Source of the DNA: an uncultured Burkholderiales bacterium
GTDB taxonomy: Bacteria; Pseudomonadota; Gammaproteobacteria; Burkholderiales; Burkholderiaceae
Assembly (NCBI GenBank): GCA_937891045.1
Contig: CALBEV010000041.1
Location: 1-18,979 of the forward strand
Direction of reading: 5' to 3'
DNA: 18,979 nt
The notes under the pieces were generated by a model that worked only from the letters and a program-made list of their open reading frames with translations, was not told where the DNA came from and did not search any database. The stretch's first letter is position 1, and each line of letters opens with the position of its first letter. Both the position numbers and the translations under genes were made by a program. Of this stretch, positions 6,115 to 15,181 are shown one piece after another.

Positions 6115-6423
6115 ATGAAAACAAACACAAGCATCCAACGCGCCACCGGCCTGCTGGCCCTGCTGTTGACACTGTCCACAGCACAGGCCCGCGACGCGGT
6201 CTTGGTGATCCAAGGCCATGTCATGGCTCCCAGTTGCAATGCACAAGCACTGTCAACAGCCCTGTCGGCTGGGCAAAGCGCGATCAACGGCCAGGACTGC
6301 GGTCAGGCTGTGCGCTCCTCCCAGGCCACCAACTTGACTGTTGCCAAGGTCCGAGAAGTGGCTGTGGCCACTGGCGCGAACGCCGACACAGTGAAAAAAA
6401 TGGTGATCCTCACCTACCACTGA
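6115..6423 (+). CDS. small secreted pilin-like protein (102 aa)
   Basis: The signal peptide ends near AQA (residue 25). The mature protein is only about 77 aa yet has the two ends of a fimbrial subunit: a first strand VLVIQGHVMAPSC with C41, a second cysteine C62, and a C-terminal strand KKMVILTYH with a penultimate tyrosine. Typical pilins need 130 or more mature residues for a six-stranded incomplete Ig fold, so several strands are missing. Candidate ribosome site AAGGGG lies about ten bases before the ATG. It sits between the pilins and the chaperone gene. It may be a degenerate subunit, an assembly terminator or an unrelated secreted protein. I do not recognise a family. Confidence 0.6.
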   Translation: MKTNTSIQRATGLLALLLTLSTAQARDAVLVIQGHVMAPSCNAQALSTALSAGQSAINGQDCGQAVRSSQATNLTVAKVREVAVATGANADTVKKMVILTYH

Positions 6424-6444
6424 GTCAGCTGCCAGCATTTTTGG

Positions 6445-6481
6445 CTTCTCGGGTTCAACAAGATGTTCAACCACCGAGAAG
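6445..6481 (+). promoter_or_regulatory. intergenic hairpin covering the chaperone ribosome binding site
   Basis: CTTCTCGG (6445-6452) pairs perfectly with CCGAGAAG (6474-6481). GTT/AAC (6453-6455 with 6469-6471) and AACA/TGTT (6457-6460 with 6464-6467) continue the stem to a three-base loop, about 15 pairs in all. The GAGAAG in the 3' arm is the only Shine-Dalgarno-like sequence before the ATG at 6488. The structure would therefore limit chaperone translation, or act as an mRNA processing or stability site. Confidence 0.55.
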
Positions 6482-6487
6482 AAAAAA

Positions 6488-7273
6488 ATGCTTTTCAATG
6501 TTTTTCACCGCGCCACGTCGCGCCCATTTTTCAACCAAGCGCTTTTGAGCTTGGTCTTGGCCAGCACCGGCTGGCTGCTGCACAAGCCCGCGCAAGCTGA
6601 CACGGTCATCGAGACCACCCGCATCATTTACCCCGAGGCGCGGCGTGATGTGTCTTTCAAGATCACCAATTCGTCCAAGACCACACCCTCGTTTGTGCAG
6701 ATGTGGCTCGACGATGGCAACGCCAATTCCTCTCCCGAAGAGATCTCCACACCGTTCAGCTTGACGCCGCCGATTGCGCGTTTGAAGGCTGACAGCAGCC
6801 AGGTGGTGCGCTTGGTTCTCACCGGCGGCGATCCCTTGCCCGCCGACAGAGAAAGCGTGTTCTGGTTCAACATGCTGGAGGTACCGCCCAAATCCAATGA
6901 GGATACCCGCCTGAGCTTTGCGGTGCGCACCCGCATCAAGATGTTCTACCGCCCCAAAGCCTTGAAAGGCGACCCGATGGAATGGATGGACCGGGTCAGC
7001 TGGAAAGTGGTGAAAGGCGAGAAAGGCTGGATGGCCGAGGCCAGCAACCCCAGCCCGTTTCACATCTCCATGTTCAGCATCAGCCTGGGCACCGGTGGCA
7101 AGTACGACGTGGTGGCCGATGGCGGCATGGTCAACCCCAAAGACAAGGCTTCGTTCCCGCTCACCGGTACCGACAACATGAGCCGGGTCACGCAAAAAAC
7201 CCTGCGTGTCGAGTATGTGAACGACTATGGCGGCGCCACCACCAAAGAACTGCCCATCGTCCTCACCAACTGA
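6488..7273 (+). CDS. periplasmic fimbrial chaperone (PapD/FimC family)
   Basis: Binds pilin subunits in the periplasm by donor-strand complementation and delivers them to the usher. The 261-aa protein has a signal peptide ending PAQA (residue 37). The mature protein shows the two Ig-like domains: the N-terminal strand TVIETTRIIYPEARRDVSFKI, the arginine-containing PIARLKADSSQVVRL, the chaperone signature ESVFWFNMLEVPPK, and RTRIKMFYRPKAL, followed by domain 2 with SNPSPFHISM. The length is a little above the family average. The start is six bases after a GAGAAG that lies inside a hairpin. The usher gene begins 21 bases downstream. Confidence 0.93.
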   Translation: MLFNVFHRATSRPFFNQALLSLVLASTGWLLHKPAQADTVIETTRIIYPEARRDVSFKITNSSKTTPSFVQMWLDDGNANSSPEEISTPFSLTPPIARLKADSSQVVRLVLTGGDPLPADRESVFWFNMLEVPPKSNEDTRLSFAVRTRIKMFYRPKALKGDPMEWMDRVSWKVVKGEKGWMAEASNPSPFHISMFSISLGTGGKYDVVADGGMVNPKDKASFPLTGTDNMSRVTQKTLRVEYVNDYGGATTKELPIVLTN

Positions 7274-7294
7274 TTCGCGCTCAAGGCTTTCACC

Positions 7295-10200
7295 ATGACA
7301 CATTCTTCTGACAAACGGGCTTGGCGTTGCAGCGTCAAGCCACGCCTCTTGACGCTCTTGGTGTTGGCCTCTTGGGGCGCGGTGCAGGCCGCCGACAGCC
7401 TGACGCCCGAGCCCATTTCACGGGTCGAGGTCAAAGCCATGGCCTCCAAGCGTTCACCTGCCGAGCTGGTGTTGATGGTGCAAGGCTTGGCGGGGCCCCA
7501 ACAACGCCTGCAGCTGTTGCAAAACGACCTGGTGTTTTTTGAGCAGCGCTTGCCCGAGGGCGAGTTTCAGCTTGGCAGCATCTACCCCTTGAACAACCAG
7601 CAAGCGGTGAAGGTCAAACTCATCACCAATGACTTGGAAACCGAGAAAGCCGACCTGCCCCTGCGCTCGCAAGAAAAAGTCACCTTGTTCAACCAACGCT
7701 TTGAGTTGATGGCTTTGGCGCCCTTGTCCAGGCGCGTGCCCTTGGTGGAAGCCACACCCATCAACGAAAACGAGATCGAGTTTGATGGTGATTTTTTACG
7801 CGGCAACGCCTTTCGCAACCTGAGCACGGCCGACATCAAAAAACTCGGCAGCGTGCGTCCTGGCAGCTATGACGTGGAGGTGTATCGCAACAACGACTTC
7901 ATCACCAAAACCCAGCTGCGCTTGATTGAAGCCAGCCCTGGCGGCGAGGTGCGGGCTTGCATCACCCCCATGTTGTTCAACATGCTGGGCGTCAAAACAA
8001 ATTTCATCAGCACCAAGGGCTTGCAAAGCTTGCAGCCGGTGTCTGTTGTCAAAACCAAGGCCAGCAGCAACAGCGTTTTAAACGCGCGAAGCACACCCAG
8101 CACCGCCCCTGACACGCTGCCTGCGCCTGCGCCCTTGTTGGCCCCTGCGCCCAACAACCAGTGCTTGTTCGTCAGCGACTGGGTGGCCTCGTCCAGCGAC
8201 CGCTTCGACAGCGGCGAATTGCGCTATGACATCCAAATTCCGCAAGCCTTTCTCACGCGGTCTTCGCGCCAAACCGTGCCCAAAGAGTTGCTCACGCGTG
8301 GTGACAACGCCGCTTTTGTGAACTACAACTTCAACAACTTCCGCAGCGATGCCGTGAGCGCAAACTTCCTGGCTTTGAACTCGGGTGTCAATCTCGGTGG
8401 CTGGCAGTTCAGGCAAGGCAGCAGCGTGTCGCAAAACGAGTTGGGCCAAAACCAATACCGGGTTGACGAGACGGTGCTCAAGCGCCCCTTGATCGATCAA
8501 AAAGCCAACCTGGTGATTGGCGACACCAGCACCGACAGCCCGGTGGTGGGCGGCGTGCCGTTGCGCGGCGTGCGGGTGTCGTCTGAAGAAGCGCTCTACC
8601 CTGAGGGTGAGCGTGAATTCTTACCGGTGGTGCGCGGCGTGGCCCGCACCAATGCACGTGTGCGGGTGTTGCAAAACAACGCGGTCATCCTCGAGCAAAA
8701 TGTGCCGCCAGGGCCGTTCGAGTTGGCCGAGCTGAACCCGATTTCCAGCGTGGGCAATTTCCAAGTGGTGGTGTCCGAGGCTGATGGCAGCGAGCAGCGC
8801 TTTGTCGTGCCTTTCAGCATCAGCATTGGCCAACTCAACCCCGGCTCTTACCGGTACAGCGTGGCGACCGGCCTTTACCGCAATTTCAACAACACGCAGA
8901 ACACACAGGTGGTGCAAGCCTATGTGCGCTATGGCTTGAACAGCCTCATCACACCCACCGTCGATTTTTTAGCCGGTCCCAACTACCGCAACCTGGGCTT
9001 GCAAACCAGCTTCACCGGTGCCTGGGGTGGTGTGAGTTTCAACACCTTGTTCTCGCACTTGTTCACCAGCGACACCAACAAAAAAGGCCGAGCCTATGGC
9101 GTGAACTATGCAGCTCCGAGTTGGCGCAACCTGAGTGTGTTTGCCGGGTCGAATTACCAGAGCGAGTTCTACACCACACCCACCTCGGGTTTAGGCAACA
9201 CCGACACCACATCCCAATTGGTTTTTGACACCTTCAAACGCAGCAACTTCGTCAGTTTGGCTTTGGGTCTGGACCGCTTTGGCAGCCTGAGCTTGGGGCT
9301 GGTGGACCAAACCAGCTGGGGCGATGCTGTGTCCACCAAACAAATCCAACTTGGCTATGGGGTCTCCTTGGACCGTGTTGGTCTGTTTGCCAGCTTGGGG
9401 CGCACTGTCTTCAGCGATGACCGGCCGCACGTAGACGCTTTGAGTCTGTCGGCCACAGTGCCCTTGAACCTGGGCAGTTGGAACGGCAGTTTGATTGCCG
9501 GAGCCAATCAAACCACGGGCAGCCCCGTCACAAGAAGCTTGTCCTTCAACAGTGGCGCCAGCGGCGAGTTGTTCGACAAATTCAACTACGGCTTGACCAC
9601 CTCGAGCACCAATGGCGAGAACTCGGCCGGTGCCTTCGCCAGTTACCAGCATCCCTACGGCACGGTGGGTGCGAGTTACAGCGCGGGCAGCAGCGGCAGC
9701 CAACAAACCGGCCTGAGCCTGAGCGGTGGCTTGGTCGGTCACAGCGGTGGCCTGACCTTGGCGCCCACCCTGAGCGACACCTTCGGCATTGTGGAAGTGC
9801 CCAATGGCCAAGGCGCTGGCGTGTTGGGCAGCTCCGCGCAGGTGAATCGTTTTGGTTATGGCGTGGTGCCGTTTTTGTCGCCCTACTACCTGAACGATGT
9901 GCAAATCAGCTTGGAAACCGCCCCCCTCGGTTTGGAAATTGACAACGCGGCCCAAAAAGTGGCGCCCGTGGACGGCTCGATCGTCAAGCTGAAATACAAA
10001 TCCACTGCGGGGCGTCCTGTGGCCTTCACCTTCAGCCTGCCCGATGGCGAACGCATTCCCATTGGGGCCAGCGTGATGGACAAAGACGGCAACGAACTCG
10101 CCACCTTGGGCCAAAGCAACCGCGCCTTGGTGCGCTTGCAAGCCGATCAAGGTGTGTTGAAAGTGGTCTGGGGCGATAGCCCCAAAGAGCAATGCGAAGC

Positions 10201-10330
10201 GGCCTACAAACTTGAAAAAACCAAAAGCGGCGACCGCGAGTTTTCACGCGTCAAGCTGATGTACTTCAAGCCCGAGGCCATCAAAGAGGCGATGAACCAA
10301 ACCGGCAGTCCGCCTATGCTCAAGCCCTGA
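7295..10330 (+). CDS. outer-membrane fimbrial usher with extra N-terminal plug-like domain
   Basis: Forms the outer-membrane pore that assembles and secretes the fimbria. At 1011 aa it is well above the usual 800-870. After a signal peptide (cleavage near VQA, residue 32) comes an unusual domain at about 43-145. The usher N-terminal domain then begins (EIEFDGDFLRG, near 160; NLSTADIKKLGSVRPGSYDV; cysteines C222 and C290), with a Pro/Ala/Ser-rich linker at about 253-288 before C290. The barrel follows with SGVNLGGWQFR. The plug domain lies at about 443-510 (RGVARTNARVRVLQNN, VPPGPFELAEL, VVVSEADGSEQR), then the rest of the barrel and C-terminal domains (about 885-1011). Residues 71-91 match plug residues 455-475 at 10 of 21 positions without gaps. 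The stop lies in a 9-bp inverted repeat. Confidence 0.93.
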   Translation: MTHSSDKRAWRCSVKPRLLTLLVLASWGAVQAADSLTPEPISRVEVKAMASKRSPAELVLMVQGLAGPQQRLQLLQNDLVFFEQRLPEGEFQLGSIYPLNNQQAVKVKLITNDLETEKADLPLRSQEKVTLFNQRFELMALAPLSRRVPLVEATPINENEIEFDGDFLRGNAFRNLSTADIKKLGSVRPGSYDVEVYRNNDFITKTQLRLIEASPGGEVRACITPMLFNMLGVKTNFISTKGLQSLQPVSVVKTKASSNSVLNARSTPSTAPDTLPAPAPLLAPAPNNQCLFVSDWVASSSDRFDSGELRYDIQIPQAFLTRSSRQTVPKELLTRGDNAAFVNYNFNNFRSDAVSANFLALNSGVNLGGWQFRQGSSVSQNELGQNQYRVDETVLKRPLIDQKANLVIGDTSTDSPVVGGVPLRGVRVSSEEALYPEGEREFLPVVRGVARTNARVRVLQNNAVILEQNVPPGPFELAELNPISSVGNFQVVVSEADGSEQRFVVPFSISIGQLNPGSYRYSVATGLYRNFNNTQNTQVVQAYVRYGLNSLITPTVDFLAGPNYRNLGLQTSFTGAWGGVSFNTLFSHLFTSDTNKKGRAYGVNYAAPSWRNLSVFAGSNYQSEFYTTPTSGLGNTDTTSQLVFDTFKRSNFVSLALGLDRFGSLSLGLVDQTSWGDAVSTKQIQLGYGVSLDRVGLFASLGRTVFSDDRPHVDALSLSATVPLNLGSWNGSLIAGANQTTGSPVTRSLSFNSGASGELFDKFNYGLTTSSTNGENSAGAFASYQHPYGTVGASYSAGSSGSQQTGLSLSGGLVGHSGGLTLAPTLSDTFGIVEVPNGQGAGVLGSSAQVNRFGYGVVPFLSPYYLNDVQISLETAPLGLEIDNAAQKVAPVDGSIVKLKYKSTAGRPVAFTFSLPDGERIPIGASVMDKDGNELATLGQSNRALVRLQADQGVLKVVWGDSPKEQCEAAYKLEKTKSGDREFSRVKLMYFKPEAIKEAMNQTGSPPMLKP

Positions 10331-10354
10331 CAGCACAAGCGAGTCGGGCTTGAG
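10319..10354 (+). terminator. hairpin over the usher stop codon
   Basis: CTCAAGCCC (10319-10327) and GGGCTTGAG (10346-10354) are a perfect 9-bp inverted repeat around an 18-base loop containing the usher stop. No T run follows, so it may be a factor-dependent terminator or an mRNA 3'-end stabiliser. No other signal was seen between the usher and ilvD. Confidence 0.4.
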
Positions 10355-10476
10355 ACGGTGATCGAAACAAGCAGCGTTTCAGCGCAGACGTTTCACGCGA
10401 TGTCGCAACTGTCTCCATGAGGACTGCGGACATCAAGGGCTTGTCAGTCAAAGCTAAACTCCTGTTTTTCATGTGA

Positions 10477-10480
10477 CAGG
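10477..10480 (+). promoter_or_regulatory. ribosome binding site of ilvD
   Basis: AGGA ten bases before the ATG at 10491. It supports this start over the in-frame GTG at 10473, which would lie upstream of the site. Confidence 0.5.
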
Positions 10481-10490
10481 ACGTTTTGCC

Positions 10491-12185
10491 ATGGCCACCA
10501 CCCCGATCAAAATCAACCGCCGCTCGGCCCACATCACCGAGGGCAAATCCCGCGCGCCCAACCGCTCCATGTACTACGCCATGGGTTACGAGCAAAGCGA
10601 CTTTGTGAAACCCATGGTGGGCGTGGCCAACGGCCATTCCACCATCACGCCATGCAACAGCGGTTTGCAAAAACTCGCGGACGCGGCGGTGGCGGGTATT
10701 GAAGAAGCAGGTGGCAACGCGCAAATTTTTGGCACACCCACCATCTCGGACGGCATGTCGATGGGCACCGAGGGCATGAAATATTCCTTGGTCAGCCGCG
10801 AAGTGATTTCAGATTGCATCGAAACCTGCGTCGGCGGCCAGTGGATGGACGGCGTCTTGGTGGTTGGCGGTTGCGACAAAAACATGCCCGGCGGCATGAT
10901 GGGGATGCTGCGTGCCAATGTGCCCGCCATCTATGTGTATGGCGGCACCATCTTGCCCGGCAGCTTCAAAGGCAAAGACCTGAACATCGTCAGCGTGTTT
11001 GAAGCCGTCGGGCAAAACGCCGCAGGCAACCTGAGCGACGGCGATTTGTTGGAAATTGAAAAACGCGCCGTGCCTGGCACCGGCTCTTGTGGTGGTATGT
11101 ACACCGCCAACACCATGTCGTCGTCGTTTGAAGCACTGGGCATGTCCCTGCCCTACTCGTCCACCATGGCCAACCCGCACGACGAAACCCAAAACTCGGC
11201 CAAGGCCGCAGCCAAGGTGTTGATTGAAGCCATCAAAAAAGATTTGAAGCCGCGTGACATCGTGACGAAAAAAGCCATCGAAAACGCGGTGGCCGTCATC
11301 ATGGCCACCGGCGGATCCACCAACGCGGTGCTGCACTTTTTGGCCATCGCCCACACCGCTGAGGTGGACTGGACCATCGACGACTTTGAGCGTATGCGCA
11401 AAAAAATCCCTGTCATCTGCGACTTGAAACCCAGCGGTCAATACCTGGCTGTAGACCTGCACAAAGCCGGTGGCATTCCCCAGGTGATGAAGCTGTTGTT
11501 GAACGCCGGTTTGTTGCACGGCGACTGCATGACCATCACCGGCAAAACCGTGGCGGAAAACCTGGCCGATGTGCCCAACGAACCCCGCGCCGACCAACAA
11601 GTGATTCGCCCGATCAACAAACCCATGTACGCCGAAGGCCACTTGGCCATTTTGAAAGGCAACTTGTCGCCCGAAGGTTGCGTGGCCAAGATCACCGGCT
11701 TGAAAAATCCGGTCATCACCGGGCCCGCTCGCGTCTTTGACGACGAACAGTCTGCTTTGAAAGCCGTGTTGGACGGCAAGATCAAAGCCGGTGATGTGAT
11801 GGTGTTGCGCTACCTCGGCCCCAAAGGCGGCCCCGGCATGCCCGAAATGCTGGCCCCCACCAGCGCCTTGATTGGTGCGGGTTTGGGCGAGAGCGTGGGT
11901 CTCATCACCGACGGTCGTTTCTCGGGTGGGACCTGGGGCATGGTGGTCGGCCACGTCGCGCCCGAAGCGGCTGTGGGTGGCACCATCGCGCTCATCCATG
12001 AAGGTGACAGCATCACCATTGATGCGCACCAATTGGTGTTGCAACTCAACGTGGCGGATGACGAAATCGCCAAACGCCGCGCTGCTTGGAAAGCCCCCGA
12101 GCCGCGTTATGTGCGTGGTGTGCAAGCCAAGTTTGCCCACAACGCGTCCAGCGCCAGCAAAGGCGCGGTGCTGGACTTGTTCTGA
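10491..12185 (+). CDS. ilvD: dihydroxy-acid dehydratase
   Basis: Dehydrates 2,3-dihydroxy-isovalerate and 2,3-dihydroxy-3-methylvalerate to the 2-keto acids that precede valine and isoleucine (and leucine). From [12 protein letters not shown] the protein is 564 aa, the shorter IlvD type rather than the roughly 616-aa enterobacterial one. The iron-sulfur ligands are at expected motifs: PCNSGL (C55), [10 protein letters not shown] (C128) and [14 protein letters not shown] (C200). Other conserved blocks are [43 protein letters not shown] and [21 protein letters not shown]. Nearby genes are unrelated, so it is probably monocistronic, with a terminator at 12217-12243. Confidence 0.96.
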   Translation: MATTPIKINRRSAHITEGKSRAPNRSMYYAMGYEQSDFVKPMVGVANGHSTITPCNSGLQKLADAAVAGIEEAGGNAQIFGTPTISDGMSMGTEGMKYSLVSREVISDCIETCVGGQWMDGVLVVGGCDKNMPGGMMGMLRANVPAIYVYGGTILPGSFKGKDLNIVSVFEAVGQNAAGNLSDGDLLEIEKRAVPGTGSCGGMYTANTMSSSFEALGMSLPYSSTMANPHDETQNSAKAAAKVLIEAIKKDLKPRDIVTKKAIENAVAVIMATGGSTNAVLHFLAIAHTAEVDWTIDDFERMRKKIPVICDLKPSGQYLAVDLHKAGGIPQVMKLLLNAGLLHGDCMTITGKTVAENLADVPNEPRADQQVIRPINKPMYAEGHLAILKGNLSPEGCVAKITGLKNPVITGPARVFDDEQSALKAVLDGKIKAGDVMVLRYLGPKGGPGMPEMLAPTSALIGAGLGESVGLITDGRFSGGTWGMVVGHVAPEAAVGGTIALIHEGDSITIDAHQLVLQLNVADDEIAKRRAAWKAPEPRYVRGVQAKFAHNASSASKGAVLDLF

Positions 12186-12216
12186 GCTCTCTGTGCAACT
12201 TGTTGGACTGAATGCC

Positions 12217-12243
12217 GCACTTGCAAAGGTGCAGCACTTTTTT
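12217..12243 (+). terminator. probable rho-independent terminator of ilvD
   Basis: GCACTT (12217-12222), GCAA loop, AGGTGC (12227-12232), one G-T wobble, followed after five bases by a T6 run (12238-12243). It lies between the ilvD stop and the cytochrome start. Confidence 0.45.
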
Positions 12244-12263
12244 AATTGATGAAAGACCTGAAC

Positions 12264-12569
12264 ATGAAATCTGTATTGACAACCGTATTGGCATCCGTTG
12301 TTTTCTCTGGTGCGGCCTTGGCTGATCAAAAACTAGCTGGAACCAAAAACTGCTTGGCATGCCATGCGGTGGGTACAACGGTGGTTGGCCCGTCGCTCAA
12401 AGATGTGGCGAAAAAATATGCTGGCGACAAAGAGGCGGCAGCAGCTTTGGCCGTCAAGATCCGCGAAGGCGGCGGCGGTGTCTGGGGTGCGGTGCCCATG
12501 CCTGCCAATCCGCAAGTCAATGAGGCTGAGGCCAAGAAATTGGCGGTCTGGATTCTCAGCTTGAAATAA
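12264..12569 (+). CDS. small class I c-type cytochrome (c551/c552-like)
   Basis: Periplasmic electron carrier with one covalent haem. From the ATG at 12264 it is 101 aa with a signal peptide ending ALA (about residue 20). The haem site CLACH follows in the mature N-terminus, the sixth-ligand methionine is in GAVPMPANPQV, and the C-terminal helix is AEAKKLAVWILSLK, all as in the c551/c552 family. Upstream in-frame ATG (12249) and TTG (12246) codons are possible starts but would add a charged stretch before the signal peptide. An R1 doublet begins two bases after the stop. Its redox partner cannot be told from context. Confidence 0.87.
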   Translation: MKSVLTTVLASVVFSGAALADQKLAGTKNCLACHAVGTTVVGPSLKDVAKKYAGDKEAAAALAVKIREGGGGVWGAVPMPANPQVNEAEAKKLAVWILSLK

Positions 12570-12571
12570 AC

Positions 12572-12592
12572 AATTGGGGTCAGATTCCAATT
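12572..12592 (+). repeat. R1 repeat copy 6
   Basis: Perfect 21-bp R1 in the GGGGTCAG orientation, the outer member of a tandem doublet. It begins two bases after the cytochrome stop codon (12567-12569). Confidence 0.9.
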
Positions 12593-12597
12593 AAGGC

Positions 12598-12618
12598 AAT
12601 TGGGGTCAGATTCCAATT
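12598..12618 (+). repeat. R1 repeat copy 7
   Basis: Perfect 21-bp R1, the inner member of the doublet, 26 bp from copy 6. This is the same period as the doublet at 2701-2747. Confidence 0.9.
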
Positions 12619-12654
12619 AATTCACGCTTGCTTGCCCGCCGCGCTGGGCTCAAA

Positions 12655-12692
12655 CGCCGCTCACCGCAGCGGGGCTGCAACGTTCGCTACAC
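12655..12692 (+). repeat. R3 direct repeat, copy a
   Basis: 38-bp segment (CGCCGCTCACCGCAGC, then GCTGC and ACGTTCGCTACAC) repeated at 12931-12968 with three differences. The two copies flank the R2 module of element 3. Confidence 0.8.
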
Positions 12693-12793
12693 CTTTGACC
12701 CAGCACGTCAGTCAAGCTGAAATGACTTTATGGGTCGGCTCAACTTCTTAAAGTGATTTCTCGCATTCCGCTCCACCTTGCGCTGAAAATTTC

Positions 12794-12862
12794 CTTCAAA
12801 GCCGCACGGCATGGGGACCATTTTTTGAGCGAAAGACCAGAAAAATGAGTCCCCATGGCGGG
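12794..12862 (+). repeat. R2 hairpin module, copy B
   Basis: Matches 2603-2671 at 68 of 69 positions, with the same fold-back stem. The short string AGCGTGACTT is shared again a few bases after both copies. Confidence 0.85.
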
Positions 12863-12930
12863 GGCTCCAGCGTGACTTATTTCAGATGCGCTTAAAAGAC
12901 ACGCGAAAGACCGACCATGGCGGGATCGTC

Positions 12931-12968
12931 CGCCGCTCACCGCAGCAGAGCTGCGACGTTCGCTACAC
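12931..12968 (+). repeat. R3 direct repeat, copy b
   Basis: Second copy of R3, matching 35 of 38 positions, on the right side of R2 copy B. Confidence 0.8.
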
Positions 12969-13002
12969 GGGCCGACCCACCATGTTCGGCCTGACGTGAA
13001 TT

Positions 13003-13021
13003 AATTGGAATCTGACCCCAA

Positions 13022-13023
<2 letters not shown>
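13003..13023 (-). repeat. R1 repeat copy 8
   Basis: Perfect 21-bp R1 in the CTGACCCC orientation, the right terminus of element 3. Its last two bases are part of the acs stop codon (TAA on the minus strand, 13022-13024). Confidence 0.9.
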
Positions 13024-15001
<1,978 letters not shown>

Positions 15002-15006
15002 GGTTT

Positions 15007-15011
15007 GTCTC
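15007..15011 (-). promoter_or_regulatory. ribosome binding site of acs
   Basis: On the minus strand CAGGAG lies just before the ATG at 15001. It decides the start in favour of MSQQHHHEL over a longer frame. Confidence 0.65.
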
Positions 15012-15181
15012 CTGATGGGTCTGGCCGCTTGTGCGACTCTCGATTGGCGGTGAATGTCGTGCATCGCTCTTACACCCTACTGACTGGCATGAAGCTTACG
15101 TTGGCGCCAGATCTAGCCCTGTGCCGGCTTTCCCTAGAATCACGGCTAGCGGGCGCATGGCCCCCGCACCATGGAGCTCAG

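Larger units (their letters stand above)
12570..13021. other. gene-free repeat region between cytochrome and acs
   Basis: About 450 bp between two convergent genes with no credible gene. It holds an R1 doublet at the left end, a 38-bp repeat (R3) twice, one R2 module and a single inverted R1 at the right end. A 66-codon minus-strand frame at 12740-12940 exists only because the R2 module is open there; the same peptide stretch appears opposite R2 copy A, so it is a property of the repeat. Confidence 0.7.

Noticed and set aside
6018..6548. 176-codon + strand frame overlapping the mini-pilin gene
   Set aside because: It overlaps the signal-peptide-bearing gene in another frame, lacks a ribosome site, and is Arg/Pro/His-rich without a domain.
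10809..12329. 506-codon minus-strand frame opposite ilvD
   Set aside because: His/Gly/Gln-rich shadow of ilvD with no recognisable domain.
12740..12940. 66-codon minus-strand frame sharing a peptide with the frame opposite R2 copy A
   Set aside because: The shared peptide comes from the duplicated noncoding R2 module and there is no start signal. Treated as a repeat, not a gene.
15135..15140. TAGAAT as -10 box for the UPF0114-fumarase-murI operon
   Set aside because: No acceptable -35 hexamer lies 16-18 bases upstream, so I do not list it as a promoter.
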